Shown here: in pieces, positions 19,221 to 27,413 of the stretch | Layout of the letters: each line of letters opens with the position of its first letter | Position numbering within the stretch: position 1 is the stretch's first letter | Source of the DNA: Helicostylum pulchrum | Taxonomy: Eukaryota > Mucoromycota > Mucoromycetes > Mucorales > Mucoraceae | Assembly: GCA_025677825.1 (NCBI GenBank) | Contig: JAIXMO010000111.1 | Span: 1-27,413 of the forward strand | Length of the DNA: 27,413 bases | Direction: 5' to 3' | Notes under the pieces: generated by a model | Database searches by the model: none | What the model saw: the letters and a program-made list of their open reading frames with translations, nothing else | Told to the model about the DNA's origin: nothing | Program-made: the position numbers and the translations under genes

Positions 19221-20232
19221 AAATTGATACGTGGCGTAGATTATCGAATTCAGATCATTAGCTAGAAATCTCAAGCACGTGACTACACGTGACTATCACG
19301 TTTTTATAGACTTCATACACTACAATTATTTAGATATTAAATTAGAAAGAAGTACATTTAAAAATAAACAAGCTTTTCTTTAGTAATTTTAAATTGTATA
19401 ACTTTGATATTCTGGGTTTTGAAGAACGAATCGAAAAGGAAATATAATAGAAGAAATTGGATATCTATTGTACAACTCATTACTACTAATACTGAAATAT
19501 ACTCTTTAACAAGTCTCGGAGCAGTATATTTTAAGGAACAATCAGTTTCAACACCTAACCGTTCTACGAACAAGTACCGTAATTGTATCAAAATTTGCCA
19601 GGATTAAAATTACTGATATTCTACCAATAATATTTGTCTTGCACTACAAACAAAGTGGATTTTAGGCGTTTTCCGTATACGGGATATCCAACAGAATTCT
19701 CTACGACTCCCGTACTTTTTTTTTTGGTTTTTGCAATTCTGTAAAATATTTTGATATTTTTAGTTCATACGAAAGGTCTGTTTATTTGGTTTATTTTTGC
19801 TCATATAAACTATTTTGTATCTTTTAAATTCATGGAGTAATAACGGCTTGAATTTTGTCTATTTTATTCTTTTTTTTTTATAAACTTTAAAGTGTAACTT
19901 TTTTGCCTTAAGCTGTATTTAAAATCTTTAATTTTAATACACGTGATTTGTTTTTGCACTGTAAAAGAAAAAAGGTATGTATTGCTATTGCGAATACAGG
20001 TCGTATTATAGCAACTTTATGAAAAACATTTGCTGGTATATGTTACGACCACGCTCTTTCTCAATTTAATGGTGTATCGGATGCAATAATTTAATTCTAA
20101 AAGTTTGACAAAAATAAAGAAATACGTAAAAATAGTTTTACATTGAGCAAGTATATGCTTTGGTAGTTGCATATTTCTATAAAATGTATCAAAAGGTAGA
20201 GAATTTAGTCCTGCATATTTTATCTTTCATAC
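19221..20232. other. AT-rich spacer without recognisable genes
   Basis: Short open frames exist on both strands near 19358-19607, but they overlap each other and show no family features. Long T-runs are common. I see nothing I can name here. Confidence 0.4.
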
Positions 20233-20234
20233 TA

Positions 20235-20271
20235 CAGTGGGTACATAAATTGACCCACAAAACTTGTTTTT
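20235..20271 (+). repeat. Left terminal inverted repeat, copy A
   Basis: Starts CAGTGGGTACATAAATTG; partner at 21789-21825. GTGGGT and ACCCAC inside the repeat form a small dyad. Confidence 0.9.
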
Positions 20272-20436
20272 AACGTAGGTTTTAAATGGATAAAGCTAGA
20301 AAGCCCAGATTTGAGAGTAATATACGTATGTAAATTCTGCATCATATCCTGTAGCTTATTTGGGTTTAAATCGGAGATTCGATTAGAATTAGAAAAAAAA
20401 CGAAATTTTATTAAAAAAAAGAGAAATGTCACGAAA

Positions 20437-21459
20437 TCAATATGTTGTATATCCACCTCTAGCATTGATAACAGCTTCAATTCTTTTATGATAATTATTG
20501 TAATAATTATCCATATCATCCTTGGTAAATCTATTCCATTCATAGCCAAATCTCTGCCATAATTCTTCGACATTTTTAGGCTTAAGCGGATAACAATCTA
20601 ATCTTTTCTTTACATGATGCCAGAGGTGCTCAATCGGATTAAGATCTGGGCTACATGGCGGCCAGTCTTTGATGTAATTTATGTCTTGATTATCCATCCA
20701 ATATTTACTAGTGTTTGAAGTATGGCATGTGGCACCGTCCTGTTGAAATACGACATCACTATGGGTAAGACCATAGTATCCCAATGTATCGATATATGAC
20801 GTCCGTAAAACATGTTGATAGAGGCCAGATTTCGTAGATTTTTCAAGTAAACGACATGCATAACCTGGTCCAAATGCTGTCATACAACCCCAGATCATTA
20901 TTGATACACCACCACCCTGTTTTTTACTTTTGAAGTTGAACGGCCTAAGTTTTGCACCTTTCAAGACGTACGTACACTCGGCACCATCCGATCCCCAGAT
21001 GTTTAGCTTGGTTTCGTCTGAGAACACAACCTTCTTCCAGTCCTCTACTGTCCAGTCACGATGTTCTTTTGCCCATTTATAACGTTTTTTCATATGCGTT
21101 ATAACAATGGCGGCAGTTGAATACTTAAATCGACACCTAAAACCTAGGTCTTTAATGATTTTTCGAATGGCATTATAGCTAATTGAATAACCAACACTAC
21201 ATGAGTATTTATGAACATTACGAGCGGACTGTAAGAAACCAGATCGATGTTTCAAACGTATAACTGTTTTAGTAAATTGTTTCACAATGCTGGGTCTTCC
21301 GGCATGATGTCGAATATTTTTTGGAATAATGCTTGATCTCAGCCTGTTTACATGTGACTTTGAAACTCCTGTAAGTTTTATAATGTTGACAGTGGGCTCA
21401 CCATTCAAAATAAGAGACTTGACGTCATCACGTTTACTTTGGCTGAGTTTATAAGGCAT
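20437..21459 (-). CDS. Tc1-like transposase, DD35E, copy A
   Basis: 340 residues, ATG start, complete frame. The N-terminus has the helix-turn-helix GEPTVNIIKLTGVSKSHVNR and an AT-hook-like HAGRPS motif, then a second DNA-binding helix set (SISYNAIRKIIKDLG). The catalytic residues are FSDETK (Asp148), FQQDGATCHTS (Asp241) and SPDLNPIEHLW (Glu277). The gap between the last two is 35 residues, one more than in Tc1 and in the element at 9499. The GGGVSIMIWGCM block and the C-terminal INARGGYTTY ending are intact. It moves the surrounding element by cut and paste. All required residues are present, so it could be active and could also act on the ends of copy B. Confidence 0.95.
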   Translation of the reverse strand: MPYKLSQSKRDDVKSLILNGEPTVNIIKLTGVSKSHVNRLRSSIIPKNIRHHAGRPSIVKQFTKTVIRLKHRSGFLQSARNVHKYSCSVGYSISYNAIRKIIKDLGFRCRFKYSTAAIVITHMKKRYKWAKEHRDWTVEDWKKVVFSDETKLNIWGSDGAECTYVLKGAKLRPFNFKSKKQGGGVSIMIWGCMTAFGPGYACRLLEKSTKSGLYQHVLRTSYIDTLGYYGLTHSDVVFQQDGATCHTSNTSKYWMDNQDINYIKDWPPCSPDLNPIEHLWHHVKKRLDCYPLKPKNVEELWQRFGYEWNRFTKDDMDNYYNNYHKRIEAVINARGGYTTY

Positions 21460-21788
21460 AGTATTTTTAAAAAGCCGTTAAGTTTGGAGAGTGATAGTAA
21501 CATGGGAAGTTTCGAAAATTTTGACGGTATTTATATCATGAGATAGAGAAAGGTTTAAATATTCTGATAGCATTAATGTATTTTTGATACAACTACAAGC
21601 CAGCTGTAAATGATTTAATATTTAAATAATGCGGAAAATTAAAAAAATTCGGAATCACTTTATTTTTCTTACATAATGATTACGTCATAAAAATCAATTA
21701 AAATTCTACTTAAATTAAAATTCAGCCTCGTCTGCCTTTTCTGATATATGACTTGTATAGCTAGTACCATTATTCGCGGAAACATTTA

Positions 21789-21825
21789 AAAAACAAGTTT
21801 TGTGGGTCAATTTATGTAACCACTG
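21789..21825 (-). repeat. Right terminal inverted repeat, copy A
   Basis: Partner of 20235-20271 with one mismatch (G/T at the seventh base). Confidence 0.9.
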
Positions 21826-21827
21826 TA

Positions 21828-22558
21828 GTTTAGTAAAAAAGCTATTGTAGAGTTACATTTCAGTTTTCCAAATAATAATTTCTTTTTTAAACATAAAAAC
21901 AATAGGGATTTCGGCCTTGGGGAAAAAAAAAGACTTTGCAAAATTTAAAGTAAAAAGACAAACCTCTTCACAAGTGATATATATGTTAAAAAGAAGACAG
22001 TAAGGTTCTTTGAAAGTCTTTAAAAAATGAAAGATAATGATTTTATTATTTGAAATGAAGTAGTTTTATATTAAAAGAAATTGGTTCAAATGATAGATGA
22101 AACTGAAAAAGTGTGCGGTGTGGTATTTTACCATAAATTAACGCAAGAGACTGTACCTTACATAATTGAGGTTCTCACGTAACACCTCAATATCATTGTA
22201 CTAATTAATATTTTAGCCATTTACTTGTACCACCTTAAACAACAGTCATGTTACCCTGGTTGTTCTTTGACTATAAAAAGAATATTAAGAGGAGCAACCT
22301 TTTGCTCCCTCTCTTGTTTTTTAAAAGTAATTTTAATCAATAAAGATCTATAAGAAGTTTCATCTTATTTACTGTCGTCTCTTTTATTATTTTAATTTGA
22401 TACTATTTATCACATGCAATCCTTTTGAGTAACATAAAGATAGTCTGTTACGATATAAAGCTGGTTTAAAACGTAATGTATAACCCTTTGTTTGTAGTCT
22501 CTCAGGGCGATGTCTGTGTTGCTTTATTTATTATTTATGTTGGTGAAAAGGGTTTCAC
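21828..22558. other. Non-coding spacer with an LTR-like transcription unit
   Basis: There is no open frame. Between 22271 and 22350 a TATA-like ctataaaaag, a strong hairpin (GGAGCAA-cctt-TTGCTCC, 22291-22308) and an aataaag signal near 22341 follow each other as in the U3-R part of an LTR. I could not find TG...CA ends with a matching target duplication, so the limits are unknown. Confidence 0.3.
22554..22558. repeat. Left 5-bp target duplication of a solo LTR
   Basis: TTCAC, repeated exactly at 23392-23396. Confidence 0.85.
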
Positions 22559-23391
22559 TGTTGTATTCACGTACTATACAGATATATAATTTAGATATAC
22601 CTTTATACACAAAGGCTATATAACAATATAATATTATCTATTTGGTATTTGGATCTGTATACTTCTTATCGACTATATAAATTTAATGAAGAAATATAGT
22701 GTAACAGTTTATTTCTTCAAGTGATACAATAACCTACAAACAGTTCATTGTACTGAAGTAGTACAATAATCTACAAACAGTTATTTTTCTAAAAAGTGAT
22801 ACAAGAAGCACTTTGTCTTCAAAGCTTATTTATTCATATTTTCCCACATTATATTCACTTATTTTCCTCACCATCAACTCACTTAATTTTCCCACCATCA
22901 ATTAATGTTCCTTCAATGTCTTATTTATATTCTGAAAAGTATATATAAGGACCCATAATTTCCATTAAATAAACAACTGTGGTAAATGGGAGTGTAGGAT
23001 AAAGATAATATATATAATAAAAGAGAGGGTCAAGTATAAATACTGTGAGACTGGATTAAAGTGTTTTATTATATAAAAAGAGATCTGAGGATTATAAGAA
23101 TCCTGTTCTAAGGTTGTATTTATACCATTTACCAAAGAGACACTAAGTATTTTTAGTAAGCTATATTTATTAGTGTCTTTACATTATATCATTTCATGAT
23201 GTAATTTATATGATAGACTTTTAGTTTATATTACTTAGCTTCATTTAATATACTAGTCTTTGACTATGATGTAAGTGTGTCTAGTTAGTTTTAATAATTA
23301 TATCCCAGATCACGACAACAACAATCATTTCAAGTCTGATAATCTTTCTGTTTAATTTTTTATTTTTGATATTTATTCTTTAAATATCATA
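22559..23391 (+). mobile_element. Solo LTR of the Ty3/gypsy family, interrupted
   Basis: It starts TGTTGTATTCACG and ends AAATATCATA, flanked by TTCAC on both sides. After removing the nested LTR and its extra 5-bp duplication it is exactly 488 bp, like the 5' LTR at 16433-16920. No internal retroelement sequence is attached, so it arose by LTR-LTR recombination of an older insertion. Confidence 0.93.
22978..23317. mobile_element. Second, unrelated solo LTR nested in the first
   Basis: 340 bp starting TGTGGTAAATGG and ending ATCACGACA, flanked by the 5-bp duplication ACAAC (22973-22977 and 23318-23322). Excising it restores the sequence seen in the other two copies of the host LTR. It has TATA-like stretches but no coding sequence. 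Family unknown. Confidence 0.85.
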
Positions 23392-23411
23392 TTCACGTTG
23401 AATGAATAATA

Positions 23412-25001
23412 CAGTGGGTACATAAATTGACCCACAAAACTTGTTTTTAACGTATGTTTTAAATGGATAAAGCTAGAAAGCCCAAATTTGAGAGTAATAT
23501 ACGTATGTAAATTCTGCATCATATCCTGTAGCTTATTTGGGTTTAAATTGGAGATTCGATTAGAATTAGAAAAAAATGAAATTTTATTAAAAAAAAGAGA
23601 AATGTCACGAAATCAATATGTTGTATATCCACCTCTAGCATTGATAACAGCTTCAATTCTTTTATGATAATTATTGTAATAATTATCCATATCATCCTTG
23701 GTAAATCTATTCCATTCATAGCCAAATCTCTGCCATAATTCTTCGACATTTTTAGGCTTAAGCGGATAACAATCTAGTCTTTTCTTTACATGATGCCAGA
23801 GGTGATCAATCGGATTAAGATCTGGGCTACATGGCGGCCAGTCTTTGATGTAATTTATGTCTTGATTATCCATCCAATATTTACTAGTGTTTGAAGTATG
23901 GCATGTGGCACCGTCCTGTTGAAATACGACATCACTATGGGTAAGACCATAGTATCCCAATGTATCGATATATGACGTCCGTAAAACATGTTGATAGAGG
24001 CCAGATTTCGTAGATTTTTCAAGTAAACGACATGCATAACCTGGTCCAAATGCTGTCATACAACCCCAGATCATTATTGATACACCACCACCCTGTTTTT
24101 TACTTTTGAAGTTGAACGGCCTAAGTTTTGCACCTTTCAAGACGTACGTATACTCGGCACCATCCGATCCCCAGATGTTTAGCTTGGTTTCGTCTGAGAA
24201 CACAACCTTCTTCCAGTCCTCTACTGTCCAGTCACGATGTTCTTTTGCCCATTTATAACGTTTTTTCATATGCGTTATAACAATGGCGGCAGTTGAATAC
24301 TTAAATCGACACCTAAAACCTAGGTCTTTAATGATTTTTCGAATGGCATTATAGCTAATTGAATAACCAACACTACTTGAGTATTTATGAGCATCACGAG
24401 CGGACTGTAAGGAACCAGATCGATGTTTCAAACGTATAACTGTTTTAGTAAATTGTTTCACAATGCTGGGTCTTCCGGCATGATGTCGAATATTTTTTGG
24501 AATAATGCTTGATCTCAGCCTGTTTACATGTGACTTTGAAACTCCTGTAAGTTTTATAATGTTGACAGTGGGCTCACCATTCAAAATAAGAGACTTGACG
24601 TCATCACGTTTACTTTGGCTGAGTTTATAAGGCATAGTATTTTTAAAAAGCCGTTAAGTTTGGAGAGTGATAGTAACATGGGAAGTTTCGAAAATTTTGA
24701 CGGTATTTATATCATGAGATAGAGAAAGGTTTAAATATTCTGATAGCATTAATGTATTTTTGATACAACTACAAGCCAGCTGTAAATGATTTAATATTTA
24801 AATAATGCGGAAAATTAAAAAAATTCGGAATCACTTTATTTTTCTTACATAATGATTACGTCATAAAAATAAATTAAAATTTTACTTAAATTAAAATTCA
24901 GCCTCGTCTGCCTTTTCTGATATATGATTTGTATAGCTAGTACCATTATTCGCGGAAACATTTAAAAAACAAGTTTTGTGGGTCAATTTATGTAACCACT
25001 G
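23412..25001 (-). mobile_element. Tc1-like transposon, copy B (DD35E family)
   Basis: 1590 bp, with the same 37-bp type of inverted repeats as copy A (23412-23448 and 24965-25001), flanked by TA (23410-23411 and 25002-25003). Near-identity with copy A implies recent common origin. It lies 20 bp from the end of the solo LTR. Confidence 0.93.
23613..24635 (-). CDS. Tc1-like transposase, copy B, catalytic Glu replaced by Asp
   Basis: 340 residues, the same length and start as copy A, with six differences: Phe75Ser, Asn81Asp, Val82Ala, Cys87Ser, Cys162Tyr and Glu277Asp relative to copy A. The last is the catalytic Glu: SPDLNPIDHLW is encoded by GAT at 23807-23805, where copy A has GAG. The first two acidic residues (Asp148, Asp241) are kept. 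Mariner transposases naturally use a third Asp, but at 34-residue spacing, so with 35 here activity may be lost or reduced. The frame is otherwise intact. Confidence 0.93.
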   Translation of the reverse strand: MPYKLSQSKRDDVKSLILNGEPTVNIIKLTGVSKSHVNRLRSSIIPKNIRHHAGRPSIVKQFTKTVIRLKHRSGSLQSARDAHKYSSSVGYSISYNAIRKIIKDLGFRCRFKYSTAAIVITHMKKRYKWAKEHRDWTVEDWKKVVFSDETKLNIWGSDGAEYTYVLKGAKLRPFNFKSKKQGGGVSIMIWGCMTAFGPGYACRLLEKSTKSGLYQHVLRTSYIDTLGYYGLTHSDVVFQQDGATCHTSNTSKYWMDNQDINYIKDWPPCSPDLNPIDHLWHHVKKRLDCYPLKPKNVEELWQRFGYEWNRFTKDDMDNYYNNYHKRIEAVINARGGYTTY

Positions 25002-25043
25002 TATTATGTATAATTTATGTTTAGTTTTATAAAGATTTTAAAA

Positions 25044-25276
25044 AGGTGAACATTTTGTTAAATCCTAAATATCTTAAATTCTGCTAAATATTAAAAATTA
25101 ATTGATGCTAAATACTCATCTATTATAAATGTTTCATTAAAATCCTCTTGCCATATCCATTCATTATAAGTTTCATCATAATTCTTCCATTTTATCAAGA
25201 ACTTCATCCTTTTTTTAAATTTTCTGTGGTCCAAAATCTTTTCAACTTCAAAATTTTCATCATCATCATCATTTTC
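25044..25276 (+). repeat. Left 233-bp inverted repeat, carrying an antisense chromodomain copy
   Basis: Exact inverse of 27045-27277. On the minus strand it encodes the same chromodomain and stop codon as the transposase C-terminus, but with no transposase in front of it. Confidence 0.93.
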
Positions 25277-25312
25277 TCAAGTGTAAAAATTGAATTTCCA
25301 ATAATAAAATAA

Positions 25313-27230
25313 ATGGAAGAACATATATTAAATAGAGAATTATCTAAAATTAATAGTGGCTATTGGCAATTTTTAGATATAAACTACCCTATAAAAATAT
25401 CAGATTATAAACATAGAGAAGAAATAAGAAATGTTAAAAATATTATTAAAGTAAAAGAAGAACTAATAAATAAATTAGGGTATATACCTGTTTTCTTTTT
25501 TCTTGTTATAATATTTCCAAAGTATGATTATAAGGGACCCTATGTATTTATGGAAAAAGGACTATTAATATGATATTTAAAGAATAAATATCAAAAATAA
25601 AAAATTAAACAGAAAGATTATCAGACTTGAAATGATTGTTTTTTATTTAATGGAAATTATGGGTCCTTATATATACTTTTCAGAATATAAATAAGACATT
25701 GAAGGAACATTAATTGATGGTGGGAAAAATAAGTGAGTTGATGGTGAGGAAAATAAGTGAATATAATGTGGGAAAATATGAATAAATAAGCTTTGAAGAC
25801 AAAGTGCTTCTTGTATCACTTTTTAGAAAAATAACTGTTTGTAGATTATTGTACTACTTCAGTACAATGAACTGTTTGTAGGTTATTGTATCACTTGAAG
25901 AAATAAACTGTTACACTATATTTCTTCATTAAATTTATATAGTCGATAAGAAGTATACAGATCCAAATACCAAATAGATAATATTATATTGTTATATAGC
26001 CTTTGTGTATAAAGGTATATCTAAATTATATATCTGTATAGTACGTGAATACAACAATTAATACTATACCACTTAATTTCTGGTAACTCAATTAGAGACA
26101 CGGAAGATTATATGCCTTCAACATCATTTTATGAAATTTATAAACAGTTTTGGAATAATAATAAAAATGAATTAAATAGAATATTTACAGATTTATTAGA
26201 GAATATGTTCTCGACTACACCAATAAGGATAATCAATGCTTTAAAAATTAACCCATTAGGTTTTAAAAATCAAACTCTATTTATCGATGGTCATGATAGT
26301 AGAGTTGATTATTTGAAAAAAGATATTGATAGAAAAAAATTTTATTCATATAAATTTAAAAAAAGTGGTTTAAGAACTCAAGTAGTTTACGATATAAATG
26401 AGTTTGCAATATATGTATCTGAAAGTAAACCTTGTAAAAATTTTAATGATGGACAAATGTTTTTAAATATGAAATTAGAAAATAAACTTAACGAGTACGA
26501 CTGTTTGGCATTTGATGGAGGTTATTATTATTATATAGATAAATTTTTAGAAAATTGTGATAAAAAAGGAAATGATAAAATAAACAATAGCAACTTTATG
26601 TTTCCAATTAGGAAAAAGATAAATGAGGATCTTACTGAAGATGAGATTTTATATAATGAAACTTTTGGTAGTTTTCGTAGTAAAATAGAAGGATGTTTTG
26701 GTCATTTAAGAAATAAATTTAAACGATATAATAATAACGAAGGAAGTTGTAAAATCACAGATATAAAACTATATAATATTCAATTGAAACTATCTTTATT
26801 ACTATTAAATATTCAAAGATTTTGTAGCTTATATAGTATTCCATTAAAACCTAACCATCTATTGTGGGCTAATGATAACTTCAATTATCCTAACCCTAAA
26901 AATAATTTGATAGATAATATAATATACAAGTTTGATATTTTAAAGTTAACCGAAATGAGTAATAGACAATCAGAATTTATAAACAACTATTTTGATTGTA
27001 ACGAAAATCAATCTATAAGATTAAATGAAATAGAAATGGGAATCGAAAATGATGATGATGATGAAAATTTTGAAGTTGAAAAGATTTTGGACCACAGAAA
27101 ATTTAAAAAAAGGATGAAGTTCTTGATAAAATGGAAGAATTATGATGAAACTTATAATGAATGGATATGGCAAGAGGATTTTAATGAAACATTTATAATA
27201 GATGAGTATTTAGCATCAATTAATTTTTAA
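25313..27230 (+). pseudogene. Chromodomain-containing Harbinger-like transposase, split by a solo LTR
   Basis: The N-terminal frame opens at 25313 (ATG) and is interrupted at 25569 by a solo LTR. Ignoring the LTR and one copy of ATTAA, it continues in frame from 26062 to the stop at 27228-27230, giving 474 residues in the uninterrupted ancestor. The core matches DDE_Tnp_4: TLFIDGHDSR (first Asp), CLAFDGGYYYYID (second Asp) and FRSKIEGCFGHLRNKFKR (Glu with the typical Arg/Lys-rich helix). After a stretch of Asp and Glu comes a C-terminal chromodomain of about 50 residues (VEKILDHR...MKFLIKWKNYDETYNEW) with the expected aromatic positions. Such a domain could bind methylated histone and steer insertion, as in chromoviruses. 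The whole chromodomain is coded inside the right inverted repeat. Internal ATG at 26112 could still start a 372-residue piece with the complete triad. Confidence 0.88.
25569..26056 (-). mobile_element. Solo LTR of the Ty3/gypsy family (488 bp)
   Basis: Same length and ends as 16433-16920, in the same orientation, flanked by the exact 5-bp duplication ATTAA (25564-25568 and 26057-26061). It splits the Harbinger-like transposase after codon 85 and brings an in-frame stop (25571-25573). Confidence 0.95.
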
Positions 27231-27277
27231 TATTTAGCAGAATTTAAGATATTTAGGATTTAACAAAATGTTCACCT
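27045..27277 (-). repeat. Right 233-bp inverted repeat, coding for the chromodomain
   Basis: Exact inverse of 25044-25276. Bases 27045-27230 are the 3' coding end of the transposase (last 61 residues and stop); the remaining 47 bp are non-coding. Confidence 0.93.
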
Positions 27278-27413
27278 AAGTGTATCCTTAAAACTGTTGT
27301 TAAGGATGTGAGTATGTAGTTTGGAATTCATAGGATACTCTACTATACGGCAAGCGTAACCTACTCCAAGTGACGTCATGCATCCCCACATCATAATTGA
27401 TCCACCTCCTGCC
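27278..27413 (-). pseudogene. Tc1-like transposase fragment, cut by window edge and by the Harbinger-like element
   Basis: The minus strand gives about 45 open codons with AGGGSIMMWGCMTSLGVGYACR, matching the block between the first and second catalytic Asp of Tc1-like transposases, followed by HTHILNNSFKDTL. It is related to, but clearly different from, the copies at 20437 and 23613. The 5' part lies beyond the window. The frame ends at the boundary of the Harbinger-like element, and the missing 3' part is not on its other side. Confidence 0.8.

Larger units (their letters stand above)
20235..21825 (-). mobile_element. Tc1-like transposon, copy A (DD35E family)
   Basis: 1591 bp, with 37-bp inverted repeats starting CAGTGG (one mismatch), flanked by TA (20233-20234 and 21826-21827), and one transposase gene on the minus strand. 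It is almost identical to the element at 23412-25001 in the same orientation. Confidence 0.93.
25044..27277 (+). mobile_element. DDE_Tnp_4 (PIF/Harbinger-like) transposon with coding inverted repeats
   Basis: 2234 bp, bounded by inverted repeats of 233 bp each (25044-25276 and 27045-27277) that are identical as far as I can read. They begin AGGTGAACATTTTG. One transposase gene reads left to right; its last 61 codons lie in the right repeat. A 488-bp solo LTR plus its duplication sits inside. The host duplication is not clear: flanks read ...ttttaaa before and aagtgt after, allowing at most AA. Confidence 0.85.

Noticed and set aside
19358..19607. Overlapping short frames on both strands
   Set aside because: No motif or compositional change supports either.
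25002..25043. Missing 3' half of the Tc1-like fragment at 27278
   Set aside because: The 42 bp left of the Harbinger-like element show no transposase similarity, so a simple insertion into that gene is not supported.

Overview
The window looks like a transposon graveyard and nursery in the AT-rich genome of a filamentous fungus, most likely an early-diverging (Mucoromycota-type) species. This assignment is an inference. It rests on short GT-AG introns of about 50-80 bp, long A/T runs, abundant Tc1-like elements, a chromodomain Ty3 retroelement, and the mixture of Merlin, Tnp2 and Harbinger-like transposases. No rRNA gene, intact tRNA gene, CRISPR array or prokaryotic operon structure was seen, and I recognise no ordinary housekeeping gene.

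Layout, left to right. (1) 1-267: degraded 3' end of a Tc1-like transposase. (2) 1327-2475 (minus): a four-exon gene for a 310-residue protein I do not recognise. (3) 2520-6368: a complete Merlin-type (IS1595/IS1016-related) DNA transposon with 123-bp terminal inverted repeats, an exact 8-bp target duplication and a two-exon transposase of 507 residues. (4) 6997-9498 (plus): a six-exon Tnp2-like (CACTA/EnSpm class) transposase gene with an N-terminal C2H2 finger. It diverges from gene (2) across what would be only about 0.66 kb without the Merlin insertion, so the two may be the two genes of one element. (5) 9499-11113: an apparently intact Tc1-like element (DD34E) sitting inside the Tnp2 gene. 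(6) 11212-16920 (minus): a Ty3/gypsy chromovirus with a 5' LTR but no 3' LTR, a gag frameshift and a changed integrase catalytic residue. (7) 16921-17993: a Tc1-like element cut off at that LTR. (8) 18423-18740: a small hypothetical gene fragment. (9) 18910-19220: a nearly perfect 138-bp-arm hairpin. (10) 20235-21825 and 23412-25001: two almost identical Tc1-like elements (DD35E), one with its catalytic Glu changed to Asp. (11) 22559-23391: a solo LTR of the family in (6), itself split by a second, different solo LTR. (12) 25044-27277: a DDE_Tnp_4 (PIF/Harbinger-like) element whose transposase ends in a chromodomain encoded inside perfect 233-bp inverted repeats. Its reading frame is split by another solo LTR. 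(13) 27278-27413: part of another Tc1-like transposase running off the window.

The genes do not form a pathway. They are independent mobile elements that have inserted into one another, and exact target duplications let the insertion order be read: Merlin after the divergent gene pair, Tc1 (5) after Tnp2, solo LTR after the Harbinger-like element, and the second LTR after the first. The most unusual items are the chromodomain-coding inverted repeats, the possible two-gene CACTA-like unit, the long hairpin, and the catalytic-residue change between the two Tc1 copies. All identifications come from reading motifs, splice phases and repeats by eye; no database search was made.
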